Source: an uncultured Lachnospiraceae bacterium (lineage in GTDB: Bacteria > Bacillota > Clostridia > Lachnospirales > Lachnospiraceae). From it: a DNA stretch of 64,000 nucleotides. The notes beneath the pieces are model-generated. The model did no database searches. It saw only the letters and a list, made by a program, of their open reading frames with translations, and was not told where the DNA came from. Position 1 is the first letter of the stretch; every line of letters begins with the position of its first letter. The stretch lies in the NCBI GenBank assembly GCA_946554445.1, contig CAMNSD010000021.1, positions 1-64,000 on the forward strand. Direction: 5' to 3'. Below are positions 54,298-62,929 of the stretch, piece by piece. A program made the translations under genes and the position numbers.

Positions 54298-55317
54298 GTG
54301 GCTGAAAGTGAAACGAGTTTGTACAGAAAAAGGGAGAATGTCAGCGACATGAGGGAATTGCAATATGCCGATGCCGGCATGGACATGAAAAAATATATGC
54401 TCTGTCTGTTCAAAAAGATACCGTTTGTTCTGGTAACGGCAGTCCTCGGTGCAATGCTTGGCGCCCTGGTATATACGGTGGTGCGGACGGTGCCGGAATC
54501 AGAAAGGGAGTATAGCGCCTTTTCCAAGATTTATCTGGACTTTGCAGCGGATGAGACTGGGGAGATATATCAAGAATATAATGGATATACCTGGAATGAT
54601 CTGATGGTGACGGATCCCATTCTTGATCTGACGATGGCAAACTTGTCTGCGGATTACGCCAGGGAAGAGGTGATGGCGGCCACGGAGGCTACCATTCTTT
54701 CAGATTTAAGGCTGCTTACGGTGACGATCACCACCCACAATGCAGAACGGACAGATGCGATTTTGGCGGCCACGGACCGGGCGCTTGAGAGTTACGGGAA
54801 ACAGGCTAAAGAATTTATCGAGGTTCAGACAATCCAAACTACGCAGGCGAAACTGGTGGTGGCGGATTCAAGAATGGTGCAGGCTGTGCTTGTGGGGCTG
54901 CTGATCGGCCTGGCGCTTTCACTGCTCGCTGTGAATTTATATTATGTGATGGATGATCGGATTAGGGTTGCCAGTGATGTTAGAAAAGTGACAAATATGT
55001 CATTTTTTGGATATCTTTTGGCTGGAGATGGCTTTGAGAGAGATTATGAGAATCATATAGTATATCTCAAAGAACGGCTGGGCAACGTTCAAGTCTATGA
55101 TGCGGTGCAGGAGGCGCCTTTGCAGGGCGAGAAGCTGGAAGAATTGCGCAGGGCGGACGGTGTGGTGTTGACCGTGCCCTATGGAAAAATGCATGGGACC
55201 TATTTATCTTATCTGTTGGAGCAGCTTGCGACGCAGGAGTGCAATGTATGCGGGGTAGCGATACGGGACGCGGATGAGAAATTTTTGCGGATGTATTATG
55301 GTGGTATAAAAGCATGA
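54298..55317 (+). CDS. Chain-length determinant (Wzz/CapA-like) with degenerate kinase-like tail
   Basis: A 339-residue protein with two membrane helices (about residues 43-65 and 196-220) flanking an external helical domain, as in Wzz/CpsC polysaccharide co-polymerases. After the second helix, about 100 cytoplasmic residues (ADGVVLTVPYGKMHGTYLSYLL...NVCGVAIRDADEK) recall the end of a BY-kinase Rossmann fold, but Walker A is missing. No separate tyrosine kinase or phosphatase gene is seen in the locus. GTG 54298 has only a weak ribosome site; ATG 54349 is the alternative. The stop overlaps the next gene. Confidence 0.78.
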   Translation: MAESETSLYRKRENVSDMRELQYADAGMDMKKYMLCLFKKIPFVLVTAVLGAMLGALVYTVVRTVPESEREYSAFSKIYLDFAADETGEIYQEYNGYTWNDLMVTDPILDLTMANLSADYAREEVMAATEATILSDLRLLTVTITTHNAERTDAILAATDRALESYGKQAKEFIEVQTIQTTQAKLVVADSRMVQAVLVGLLIGLALSLLAVNLYYVMDDRIRVASDVRKVTNMSFFGYLLAGDGFERDYENHIVYLKERLGNVQVYDAVQEAPLQGEKLEELRRADGVVLTVPYGKMHGTYLSYLLEQLATQECNVCGVAIRDADEKFLRMYYGGIKA

Positions 55318-56096
55318 AGGTTGAGGTACTTGTCTCTGCGGTGGAACAAAACCTGACAGAACTTGTGGCAAAAATGAATATACACACGGATGCGGTGCTG
55401 GTCAACCAGTGCGGCCGGTATGACTATACGGAAATACCAGTGTCTGATGGGACGGTAAAGTGTCTCTCCATGCCGGAACGGGGCGTGGGGCTTAGCCGCA
55501 ATACAGCCCTGCTTCATGCAAAGGGGGATATCTGTCTTTTTTCTGATGAAGATATTGTGCTGGCAGAGGATTATGAAAAAGAGATTCTGCGGGCATATCA
55601 GGAACTGCCTGACGCTGACATGATCTTAGTCAATGTGAAAGTTGTGCCGGCCAGAAGGACCTACTGGAATGAAGATATCCACCGGGTTTCCTATCGCAAT
55701 TACGGGCGGTATCCGGCTTACAGTATCACCGCGAAACGGGATGCGCTTCGCCGTGCCAATGTATATTATTCGGTGCTGTTCGGCGGCGGCGCAAAATACA
55801 GCAATGGGGAAGACAGTCTGTTCTTAAGGGATTGCCTTAAGGCTGGGCTTAAGATTTATGCACATACGATCTGTATCGGGGAAGAAATAGAGAGGGAATC
55901 TACCTGGTTTAGCGGTTATCATGAGAAGTTCTTTAGGGACAGGGGCGTGCTCTATCATTTCCTGTATGGAAGGATGGCGCTTTTGTTGTCGTTTCGGTTC
56001 CTGTGGGTGCACAGGATGGAAATGTGCAGGGAGATTCCGCTGCGGAAGGCATTTGCATTGATGCGGGCCGGAATCAGAGAAGGAAAAGAACAATGA
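55314..56096 (+). CDS. Glycosyltransferase family 2, divergent
   Basis: A 260-residue protein. GERGVGLSRNTALLHAKGDICLFSDEDIVLAEDYE carries the GT2 acceptor/donor motif, with SDED in place of DxD. GGAKYSNGEDSLFLRDCLKAG matches the later catalytic region (ED). The N-terminal strand (VEVLVSAVEQN) is atypical. ATGA overlap with the Wzz gene and 4-base overlap with the EpsG-like gene indicate tight coupling. Confidence 0.85.
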   Translation: MKVEVLVSAVEQNLTELVAKMNIHTDAVLVNQCGRYDYTEIPVSDGTVKCLSMPERGVGLSRNTALLHAKGDICLFSDEDIVLAEDYEKEILRAYQELPDADMILVNVKVVPARRTYWNEDIHRVSYRNYGRYPAYSITAKRDALRRANVYYSVLFGGGAKYSNGEDSLFLRDCLKAGLKIYAHTICIGEEIERESTWFSGYHEKFFRDRGVLYHFLYGRMALLLSFRFLWVHRMEMCREIPLRKAFALMRAGIREGKEQ

Positions 56097-57241
56097 TCTT
56101 ATACATCACGGTGGCAGCCGTCACGGTGCTGCTCGCGGGGTTTGTGAACAATCACCCGGCCACACAACCATATAACGTGACCAGGCAGCAGATGTGCAAC
56201 CGCGTCTGCCTGACGGCCATCTTTATCATCCTTTTTGCCCTGTCTGCGGCCAGGGTGAATGTGGGCAACGACTATGCTAAATATGTGGAGTTCATGCATC
56301 TGGTCAACTGTGATTCCTATGTGCCCACGGAGATTGGCTTTAACCTGGTGGTGAAGATTATCTATGGTCTTTCGGGGTTTGAGAATTTCTTGCTGGTGTT
56401 TGCCTTTTATGCTTTTGTGACTGTATTTTTGTTTTTGCTGGCAATGTATGAGGGGAGTGATGATTTCCCGTTCACTTTCTTTCTGTTCATGGCGTTGGGC
56501 TATTATTTCCAGACGTTCAGCACGGTGCGCTATTATCTGGCGCTGGCGATTGCACTGTATGCCATGAAGTTTGTGCTTCGCAGACAGTGGGGAAGATTTA
56601 TCGTGCTGGTGCTTCTTGGCTCCACTTTCCATAAGTCTCTGCTGGTGGTGATTCCACTCTATATTCTGGCGTCCCTGCCTTGGAAGAAGTGGCAGCTGGC
56701 ACTGGCGGCGCTTTTTTGCACGACCTTTTTGTTCCTGCAGGATTTTTATTTGAAGGTGGTGGTATTTCTTTATCCTACCTATGAGGATACGGAATATCTG
56801 GAAGGCGGCACAAGTTATATCAATATCCTGCGCTGTGCGGCGGTACTTGCGTTTGCGGGGATTGTGATGTTGGTGAATAAAAAGCAAGGCGATACTGAGA
56901 ATGTCGTGGAAGGGGATTCCGATTTTCAAAGCCGGCGGTTCTGGTTTTATTTTTATCTGAATCTGGGGGCATTGGTGCTGTATGTATTCTGCTCCTTTCT
57001 GCCGATTATTTCCCGTATCGGCTATTATCTGACAGTGAGCCAGATATTGTTTCTGCCGATGTTACTCGGACAGATTGCGGACAGGCGGTGGAGGAAAGTA
57101 TTTCGGCTGGGTGTGATTTTGGCGGCAGTGTTATACTTTGCTATGTATCTGAGCAAGGCATCCAATGACGGTGTACTCATCCTACCGTACAAGAGTTTCT
57201 TCTTTCACGATATGGTCAATATTTTGTCGGATATGAATTAG
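56093..57241 (+). CDS. EpsG family polysaccharide polymerase-like protein
   Basis: A 382-residue membrane protein with about ten helices. RVNVGNDYAKYVEFMH near residue 45 is the hallmark of EpsG (external loop with NDY). FQTFSTVRYYLALAIALYAMKF and GSTFHKSLLVV are further family motifs. EpsG members polymerise repeat units in exopolysaccharide systems. ATG 56093 overlaps the previous stop. It is the only clear polymerase candidate in the window. Confidence 0.88.
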   Translation: MILYITVAAVTVLLAGFVNNHPATQPYNVTRQQMCNRVCLTAIFIILFALSAARVNVGNDYAKYVEFMHLVNCDSYVPTEIGFNLVVKIIYGLSGFENFLLVFAFYAFVTVFLFLLAMYEGSDDFPFTFFLFMALGYYFQTFSTVRYYLALAIALYAMKFVLRRQWGRFIVLVLLGSTFHKSLLVVIPLYILASLPWKKWQLALAALFCTTFLFLQDFYLKVVVFLYPTYEDTEYLEGGTSYINILRCAAVLAFAGIVMLVNKKQGDTENVVEGDSDFQSRRFWFYFYLNLGALVLYVFCSFLPIISRIGYYLTVSQILFLPMLLGQIADRRWRKVFRLGVILAAVLYFAMYLSKASNDGVLILPYKSFFFHDMVNILSDMN

Positions 57242-57345
57242 TTGTCATATTAAATTAACTGTCATGTCATAAGAAAGAGAATAAATATATTCCAGAAATT
57301 GGACTGCTTTAGGAAAACTTATTATCAATTGGGGAATGAATTGTC

Positions 57346-58383
57346 ATGACATTCAGTATCATCGTAGTCTGCCTCAACGAAGGGGAAAAACTGCATAAGA
57401 CGGTAAAAAGTATTCTGGACCAGACGGAAGATGACTATGAGATCATTGTCAAGGACGGCGGTTCCACGGATGGTTCGGTGGAGGAACTGATCAAGGCTGG
57501 TGGTTTTACGGATGGTTCGGTGGAGGAACTGATCAAGGCTGGTGGTTTTATGGTCGGCTCAGAGGCAGAACTTGCAGGACACAGTGGTTTTGTGGATGAG
57601 AGCGCTGGAAAAACAACTGTGACTGCCGATTATGAATCCGCATCAGGAAAGTTGCCCGTGAAAAGTGACAAATGCAGGGTTTATCAGGAAAAAGACAGCG
57701 GAATATACGATGCTATGAACCAGGCGATAAAATATGCGTCCGGGGAGTACATTTTATTCTTAAATTGTGGGGATTACTTTTATCAGGATGATGTGCTTTC
57801 CAAAGTAAAACGACTGATGGAAGAATATAAAAACAGAGCCGGAGAAAGCCTGCGCGGCCGGCAGGAAGCGAATAGACGTGGCGAAAATAGCCCTCTGCTC
57901 TTTTATGGCAATATCCGGGAGCGGATGACAGGCGCCCTGGTGCAGTCGAATCCCAAGATGGATGATTTTGGCTGTTACCGGAATGTGCCCTGCCATCAGG
58001 CCTGTTTCTATGACAGAAAGCTCTTTGCGTCCCGTGGATTTGACACCGAATATTTGGTCCGCGCCGATTACGAACATTTTCTGTGGTGTTTTTATAAGGC
58101 GCAGGCGTGTACGGTGTATCTGCCGGTAACTGTGGCTTCTTACGAGGGCGGCGGCTTTTCGGAGACGGGAAAGAATGTCAAGGTGTCTGCAAGAGAGCAT
58201 AAACAGATTGTGGGCAAGTACATGCCGCCTGCAAAAGTGCTGCAATACCGGCTGTTGATGATGCTAACCCTTGCCCCGGTGAGGACATATTTGGCGCGCA
58301 ATCCGGTGACGGCCGGGATGTATCAAACGTGTAAGAGAAAGGTATATGAGGTCTACAGAAGAATATCGGGAAAGAAGCGATAA
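57346..58383 (+). CDS. Glycosyltransferase family 2 with tandem repeat in catalytic domain
   Basis: A 345-residue transferase (WcaA-like): SIIVVCLNEGEKLHKTVKSIL, IIVKDGGSTDGS, then YQEKDSGIYDAMNQAIKYASGEYILFLNCGDYF. Between the DGGSTDGS and EKDSGIYDA motifs the usual gap is about 15-25 residues. Here it is about 75, made of two perfect 14-residue units (TDGSVEELIKAGGF, 57466-57549) and degenerate copies. It has no membrane anchor. There is a gap of about 100 bases after the EpsG-like gene, with no clear promoter. Confidence 0.9.
   Translation: MTFSIIVVCLNEGEKLHKTVKSILDQTEDDYEIIVKDGGSTDGSVEELIKAGGFTDGSVEELIKAGGFMVGSEAELAGHSGFVDESAGKTTVTADYESASGKLPVKSDKCRVYQEKDSGIYDAMNQAIKYASGEYILFLNCGDYFYQDDVLSKVKRLMEEYKNRAGESLRGRQEANRRGENSPLLFYGNIRERMTGALVQSNPKMDDFGCYRNVPCHQACFYDRKLFASRGFDTEYLVRADYEHFLWCFYKAQACTVYLPVTVASYEGGGFSETGKNVKVSAREHKQIVGKYMPPAKVLQYRLLMMLTLAPVRTYLARNPVTAGMYQTCKRKVYEVYRRISGKKR
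57466..57549. repeat. Perfect 42-bp tandem duplication inside a glycosyltransferase gene
   Basis: Copy 1 is 57466-57507 and copy 2 is 57508-57549, identical and in frame (14 codons each). Further diverged copies follow to about 57620. Confidence 0.95.
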
Positions 58384-58415
58384 AAAGAGCCTGCCGCTTC
58401 AGAATGGAGGAACAT

Positions 58416-59702
58416 ATGAGAATCTTATGGGTGTGCAATATTATGCTGCCAGTAATTGCCAAACGATTAAACCTGCCTTACAGTAATCGGGAAGGATGGC
58501 TCAGCGGCCTGTTGGACAGGGTGATCATGGAACAGGATAGAAATCGTATTGAACTGGGGATTGCCTTTCCGGTGGATGAATCCCTAGGCGCCTTTGACCA
58601 GGTCATGCAGCTGGGGGAAAATATTTCCTGCCATTGTTATGCCTTTGTGGAAAATCTAAATACGCCGGAAAATTACGATGTGGAATTGGAAGCTTTTTTT
58701 AAGCTGATCATAGATGATTATAAACCGGATCTTCTGCATGTGTTTGGCACGGAGTTTCCCCATGCGCTTGCAGCGGTCAAAGTCTTTGACCAGCCGGAGC
58801 GGACGTTGATCGGGATTCAGGGGCTGGTGTCTGCCTGCGCCAAAGTCTATATGGCGGATTTGCCAGTGAAAGTACAAAAGCAGACCACCTTCCGGGATAT
58901 GATCAGAAAGGACAGTCTGCGTCAGCAGCAAAAGAAATTTGAGAAACGCGGGGAGTATGAGATTGAAGCCATCAAGCGGGTGAAACATATTGCGGGACGG
59001 ACAGATTTTGATCGCACGGAGACGGCGAAGATCAATCCGGACGCCGAATACCACTTCCTGAACGAGACACTGCGCAGCGTATTCTATCGTGACAGGTGGA
59101 AGAGCAGTACCTGTCAGTCTTATCGTATTTTTTTAAGCCAGGGGGATTATCCATTAAAGGGTTTCCATTATCTGCTAAAAGCGATGCCGAAGATTTTAGA
59201 ACAGTTTCCGGATGCGGAAGTTTATGTGGCGGGAAGTAATATCCTGAAGGCGGAAACCTGGGAAGATGTGCTGAAACTTCCGGCTTATGGTAAATATATA
59301 AAGAAGTTGATCCGGGAGAATCACCTGGAAGAAAAGATTCATATGCTGGGGCGTATCAGTGCGGAGGAGATGAAGGAACAGTATCTGAGTTGTCATGTGT
59401 TCGTCTGCCCGTCTGCCCTGGAGAACTCTCCCAATTCCGTGGGCGAGGCTATGCTCTTAGGGGTACCCTGTGTGGCGGCCAATGTGGGCGGCATACATAA
59501 CCTGCTGACGGATGGCGGAGACGGCTTCCTCTATCCGCCGGGGGATGTAGACGCGCTGGCTGACAGTATCATTGAGATTTTCACCAAAGAGGCAATCGTG
59601 GAACGCCTTTCCGATAATGCCAGAAAACATGCGCGTGTCAATCATGATGCAGATCAGAACTATTACCGCCTGATGCGCATATACAGGGAGATGTCAGAAT
59701 GA
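58416..59702 (+). CDS. Glycosyltransferase family 4 (GT-B)
   Basis: A 428-residue GT-B enzyme. The C-terminal half carries SQGDYPLKGFHYLLKAM, DAEVYVAGS, HMLGRISAEEMKEQYLSCHVFVCPSALENSPNSVGEAMLLGVPCVAANVGGI, which forms the nucleotide-sugar site with the E(x7)E pattern. It is a retaining transferase of unknown donor. ATG 58416 has GGAGG before it, while 58404 does not. Overlaps the next gene by ATGA. Confidence 0.93.
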   Translation: MRILWVCNIMLPVIAKRLNLPYSNREGWLSGLLDRVIMEQDRNRIELGIAFPVDESLGAFDQVMQLGENISCHCYAFVENLNTPENYDVELEAFFKLIIDDYKPDLLHVFGTEFPHALAAVKVFDQPERTLIGIQGLVSACAKVYMADLPVKVQKQTTFRDMIRKDSLRQQQKKFEKRGEYEIEAIKRVKHIAGRTDFDRTETAKINPDAEYHFLNETLRSVFYRDRWKSSTCQSYRIFLSQGDYPLKGFHYLLKAMPKILEQFPDAEVYVAGSNILKAETWEDVLKLPAYGKYIKKLIRENHLEEKIHMLGRISAEEMKEQYLSCHVFVCPSALENSPNSVGEAMLLGVPCVAANVGGIHNLLTDGGDGFLYPPGDVDALADSIIEIFTKEAIVERLSDNARKHARVNHDADQNYYRLMRIYREMSE

Positions 59703-60886
59703 CTTTTACCTTTGTGTCTAACTATATCAATCACCATCAGATTCCGCTGTGTGAGGCTCTGTATGCCCAGCTGGGGGAGAATTTTACCTTTATCCAGACC
59801 ATGCCCATGGAGAAGGAGCGCGTGGAGATGGGATGGAGCGTGAATGTGGAGGAGATTCCCTATGTGGAATGCCTCTATGAGAAAGAATATGAATGCCTGA
59901 AGAAGATTATGGAGAGCGATGTGGTACTCTTTGGCTGGACCGGCAGGGAAGATATCGTGGAGCCCAGACTGCTTTCAGGTAAGACTACCCTGCGGGTGAG
60001 CGAGCGCCTTTATCGGGAAGGACAGTGGAAAGTGGTGTCTCCCCGGGGACTTGTAGCGAAATATAAAGAACATATCAGATACCGCAGGCAGAATGTATGT
60101 ATGCTCTGTGCCGGTGCCTATGCGGCTTCGGACTTTCACTTGATCGGTGCCTATCCGGACAAACTGTTTAAGTGGGGATATTTTACGAGACTCCGCACCT
60201 ATACGGAAGAAGAATTTGTGGCCTTAAAACCGCAGGACGGTGTACTTCATATTGTCTGGGCCGGGCGGTTTATACCCTTGAAACATCCGGAATATGTGGT
60301 GCGGCTGGCCAAGGCTCTGCGGGCAAAAGGCTATGCTTATAAGGTCCATATGTTGGGAGACGGAGAGCTGGAGCCGTTGATTCGCCGCGATGTGGAAAGT
60401 TCCGGCCTTACGGAATCCTTTGTGTTTTATGGCTATACACAGCCTGAGCAGGTGCGGGATGTGATGGAGAAATGTCACATCCATCTTTTTACCAGCAATT
60501 ATCTGGAAGGCTGGGGGGCTGTTGTTAATGAAGGCATGAACAGCGGCTGCGTGGAAATTGTCAATGCCCAGGTGGGGGCGGCGCCCTATCTGATTCGGCA
60601 TGGGGTAAACGGCCTGGTCTATCCCCAGGATAATTATGATAAGATGGAAGAATTAGTGCTGGATCTCTTTGCCAATTGGGAAGAGCGAAAACAAATGGGT
60701 TGGTCGGCTTATGAGACCATCCGCGACATGTGGAATGCGGAACATGCGGCTAGAGTGCTTCTGCGGTTTGTGGAGGGATTACAGCAAGGTGTGATAGAAC
60801 CAGAGCAGGAAGGACCTCTGAGCATAGCCCCAGTGACAGCGCCGGGGAAGATGTACGGGGCGATGATGCAGGGGGAGATAAGATAA
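59699..60886 (+). CDS. Glycosyltransferase family 4 (GT-B), second copy
   Basis: A 395-residue GT-B protein: VWAGRFIPLKHPEYVVRLAKALR, VHMLGDGELEPLIRRDV, VFYGYTQPEQVRDVMEKCHIHLFTSNYLEGWGAVVNEGMNSGC. The E(x7)E pattern is present as EGWGAVVNE. The sequence is only distantly like the preceding gene. It ends on TAATG shared with the next start. Confidence 0.92.
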   Translation: MTFTFVSNYINHHQIPLCEALYAQLGENFTFIQTMPMEKERVEMGWSVNVEEIPYVECLYEKEYECLKKIMESDVVLFGWTGREDIVEPRLLSGKTTLRVSERLYREGQWKVVSPRGLVAKYKEHIRYRRQNVCMLCAGAYAASDFHLIGAYPDKLFKWGYFTRLRTYTEEEFVALKPQDGVLHIVWAGRFIPLKHPEYVVRLAKALRAKGYAYKVHMLGDGELEPLIRRDVESSGLTESFVFYGYTQPEQVRDVMEKCHIHLFTSNYLEGWGAVVNEGMNSGCVEIVNAQVGAAPYLIRHGVNGLVYPQDNYDKMEELVLDLFANWEERKQMGWSAYETIRDMWNAEHAARVLLRFVEGLQQGVIEPEQEGPLSIAPVTAPGKMYGAMMQGEIR

Positions 60887-61890
60887 TGGATACTCAAAAA
60901 ATCAGTGTCATTGTACCGGTATACAATTCCATAGATTGTCTGGAAAAGTGCGTGAAGTCTATCTGTGCACAGACCTATTCTGATTTGGAAGTCCTTCTGA
61001 TTGATGACGGCTCCACGGACGGGACAGACAGATTGTGTGAACAGCTGGCGCAACAGGACTGCCGTATCCGCACATATCATAAGAAAAACGGAGGCGCATC
61101 CTCGGCCCGCAATGTCGGCATCAAACTGGCTTCCGGTGAGTATCTTGGCTTTGTGGACAGCGATGACTATATCGAGCCCTATGTTTATGAGAAGTTGATG
61201 AAGGCGCTGACTGAGAGGGATTGTCCAGTGGCGCAGATTTCCAGGGATGAAGTGGATGAGGAAGGCAGACGTCTGCCGGATGTGTGTACGCCGCCAAAGC
61301 AGATACAGTTTTGCGAGGCGCAGACATTTGTGAAAGAACTTTTGATGCATCGGGGCGACTGTTCTTTCTGTACGAAGCTGTTAAAGAAAGAACTTATGGA
61401 CGGTCACCAATTTCCGGAGGGAGAACTAAACGAAGACTTTAGGCTCTTGGTGGAACTGCTGCAGGAGATTGACGGAATCGTGATCCTTCCTGAACAGGGC
61501 TATCATGTGGTGTGCAGAAAAGAGAGTACCACCCGCAAGAAGACGAAGGACAGTTTTTCGCGGGTGTTTTTAGATATTGTGGACAATGCGGACAGGATGC
61601 AGGAACTGGTGGACAGGAAGTATCCTGCCTTGCATGTTTATGCGGTTCGGTTTGGGCTGTTTCAGAGACTGGACTATATGCTGCATGTGCCGGTATCGCA
61701 GATGAGAGGGGATAATATCTTTTATCAGAAGGTGAAAAGGTATCTGCGCGGGCATCTGCGGGATACGGTGAGGAATCCTTATTTGACGAAGAAGAATAAG
61801 GGGTATCTGGTGCTGCTTACCATTGCGCCGAAGGCGGTCAGGGTGGTGCATGGGTGGAAGATGGTGGTGGCGGAGAGTATTGGGAAGTGA
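60886..61890 (+). CDS. Glycosyltransferase family 2 (CpsJ/WcaA-like)
   Basis: A 334-residue transferase: SVIVPVYNSIDCLEKCVKSICAQTYSDLEVLLIDDGSTDGT, KKNGGASSARNVGIKLASGEYLGFVDSDDYIEPYVYEKL, and FCTKLLKKELM with LNEDFRLLVELL. These are canonical for capsule GT2 enzymes with a C-terminal helical region. One-base overlap with the preceding gene. Last of the tightly coupled transferases. Confidence 0.94.
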   Translation: MDTQKISVIVPVYNSIDCLEKCVKSICAQTYSDLEVLLIDDGSTDGTDRLCEQLAQQDCRIRTYHKKNGGASSARNVGIKLASGEYLGFVDSDDYIEPYVYEKLMKALTERDCPVAQISRDEVDEEGRRLPDVCTPPKQIQFCEAQTFVKELLMHRGDCSFCTKLLKKELMDGHQFPEGELNEDFRLLVELLQEIDGIVILPEQGYHVVCRKESTTRKKTKDSFSRVFLDIVDNADRMQELVDRKYPALHVYAVRFGLFQRLDYMLHVPVSQMRGDNIFYQKVKRYLRGHLRDTVRNPYLTKKNKGYLVLLTIAPKAVRVVHGWKMVVAESIGK

Positions 61891-61934
61891 AGTAAGGGGT
61901 ATCGTAGCATGGGATATGAGATTATAGAGGGAGC

Positions 61935-62924
61935 ATGAGGGAATATAAACACAGCCCACAAGAAAAAGAAATAATGATTTTTAGTAGTGCTGCATTTCTG
62001 ATTCCGTTTGGTGCAGGCATTTTTATGTGGATTGGTTATTTACATGGGACTGATATAAGTATCTTTTCGCTTGCACAAATGCACTATCCGGCAGCAGGAG
62101 CCATTCTTGCCATGATGGTTATCAGAAAGGGAAGTATGGTGCCGTGGAAATTCTTTATGTGCTTTTTGACACTTTCATTTTTGTGGTTTATACTCAGTCT
62201 GTTTAGTGTCCTTTTTCCAACGATAGTTGATGGAGCGGTTGCATCTGTCCTCACGGTAGGCAGCAGCCTTTTGCTAGGGGCTATGCTTGTGTTTGAAAGA
62301 AATGATGTATGCAAGAGTTTTGGATTAAATTTCGCGGTTGGCAAATGCAAACATCCGACAAAATATATATTTATGTTTGCGGCCTTACTTATAGTAAGAA
62401 GTGTGCTTGGTGCAATTTGGCAGGGACGGTTGTCTGAACTGCTGGAAATTTTTAAAAAGCCTCAATTTACAATTGATATATTTGTATATTTATTGGCATT
62501 TTTTCTCTCGTTTACAGGATTTTTCGGAGAGGAATATGGGTGGAGGTATTTTCTTCAACCTCTGCTTTCAGAGAAAACAGGGAAAAGAAAAGGATGTATT
62601 ATACTTGGGGTTATTTGGGCGTTTTGGCATTTCCCGCTGTGTTTCTTTTATACGACTCCGCAAGACATACTTTTGAATTTTTCAGGACAGCTTATTACAT
62701 GCATGAGTCTTGCAATCTTTTTGGGGTATGTATTTATAAACACGGAAAATGTTTGGATTGTCGCTTTTCTACATGCCATGAATAATATTTATTCTACTGT
62801 ATTGGGTGGTTTCTCAAATCTATCAGTGAATGGTTCATGGGAATTTATCTGGTTTACACTGGTGGTTAATAGCATATGTTTTATGCCTGTTATTTTTTCC
62901 AAATCTTTTCGAACAACGGATTAA
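61935..62924 (+). CDS. CPBP family intramembrane metalloprotease
   Basis: A 329-residue membrane protein with about eight helices. The CAAX-protease/bacteriocin-processing motifs are EEYGWRYFLQPLL (EExxxR), VIWAFWHFPL (FxxxH) and FLHAMNN (HxxxN). Functions in bacteria include peptide-signal processing and bacteriocin immunity. It sits between glycosyltransferase genes and is slightly more AT-rich than they are, which suggests it was inserted later. AGAGGGA precedes the ATG. Confidence 0.9.
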   Translation: MREYKHSPQEKEIMIFSSAAFLIPFGAGIFMWIGYLHGTDISIFSLAQMHYPAAGAILAMMVIRKGSMVPWKFFMCFLTLSFLWFILSLFSVLFPTIVDGAVASVLTVGSSLLLGAMLVFERNDVCKSFGLNFAVGKCKHPTKYIFMFAALLIVRSVLGAIWQGRLSELLEIFKKPQFTIDIFVYLLAFFLSFTGFFGEEYGWRYFLQPLLSEKTGKRKGCIILGVIWAFWHFPLCFFYTTPQDILLNFSGQLITCMSLAIFLGYVFINTENVWIVAFLHAMNNIYSTVLGGFSNLSVNGSWEFIWFTLVVNSICFMPVIFSKSFRTTD

Positions 62925-62929
62925 CAAGG

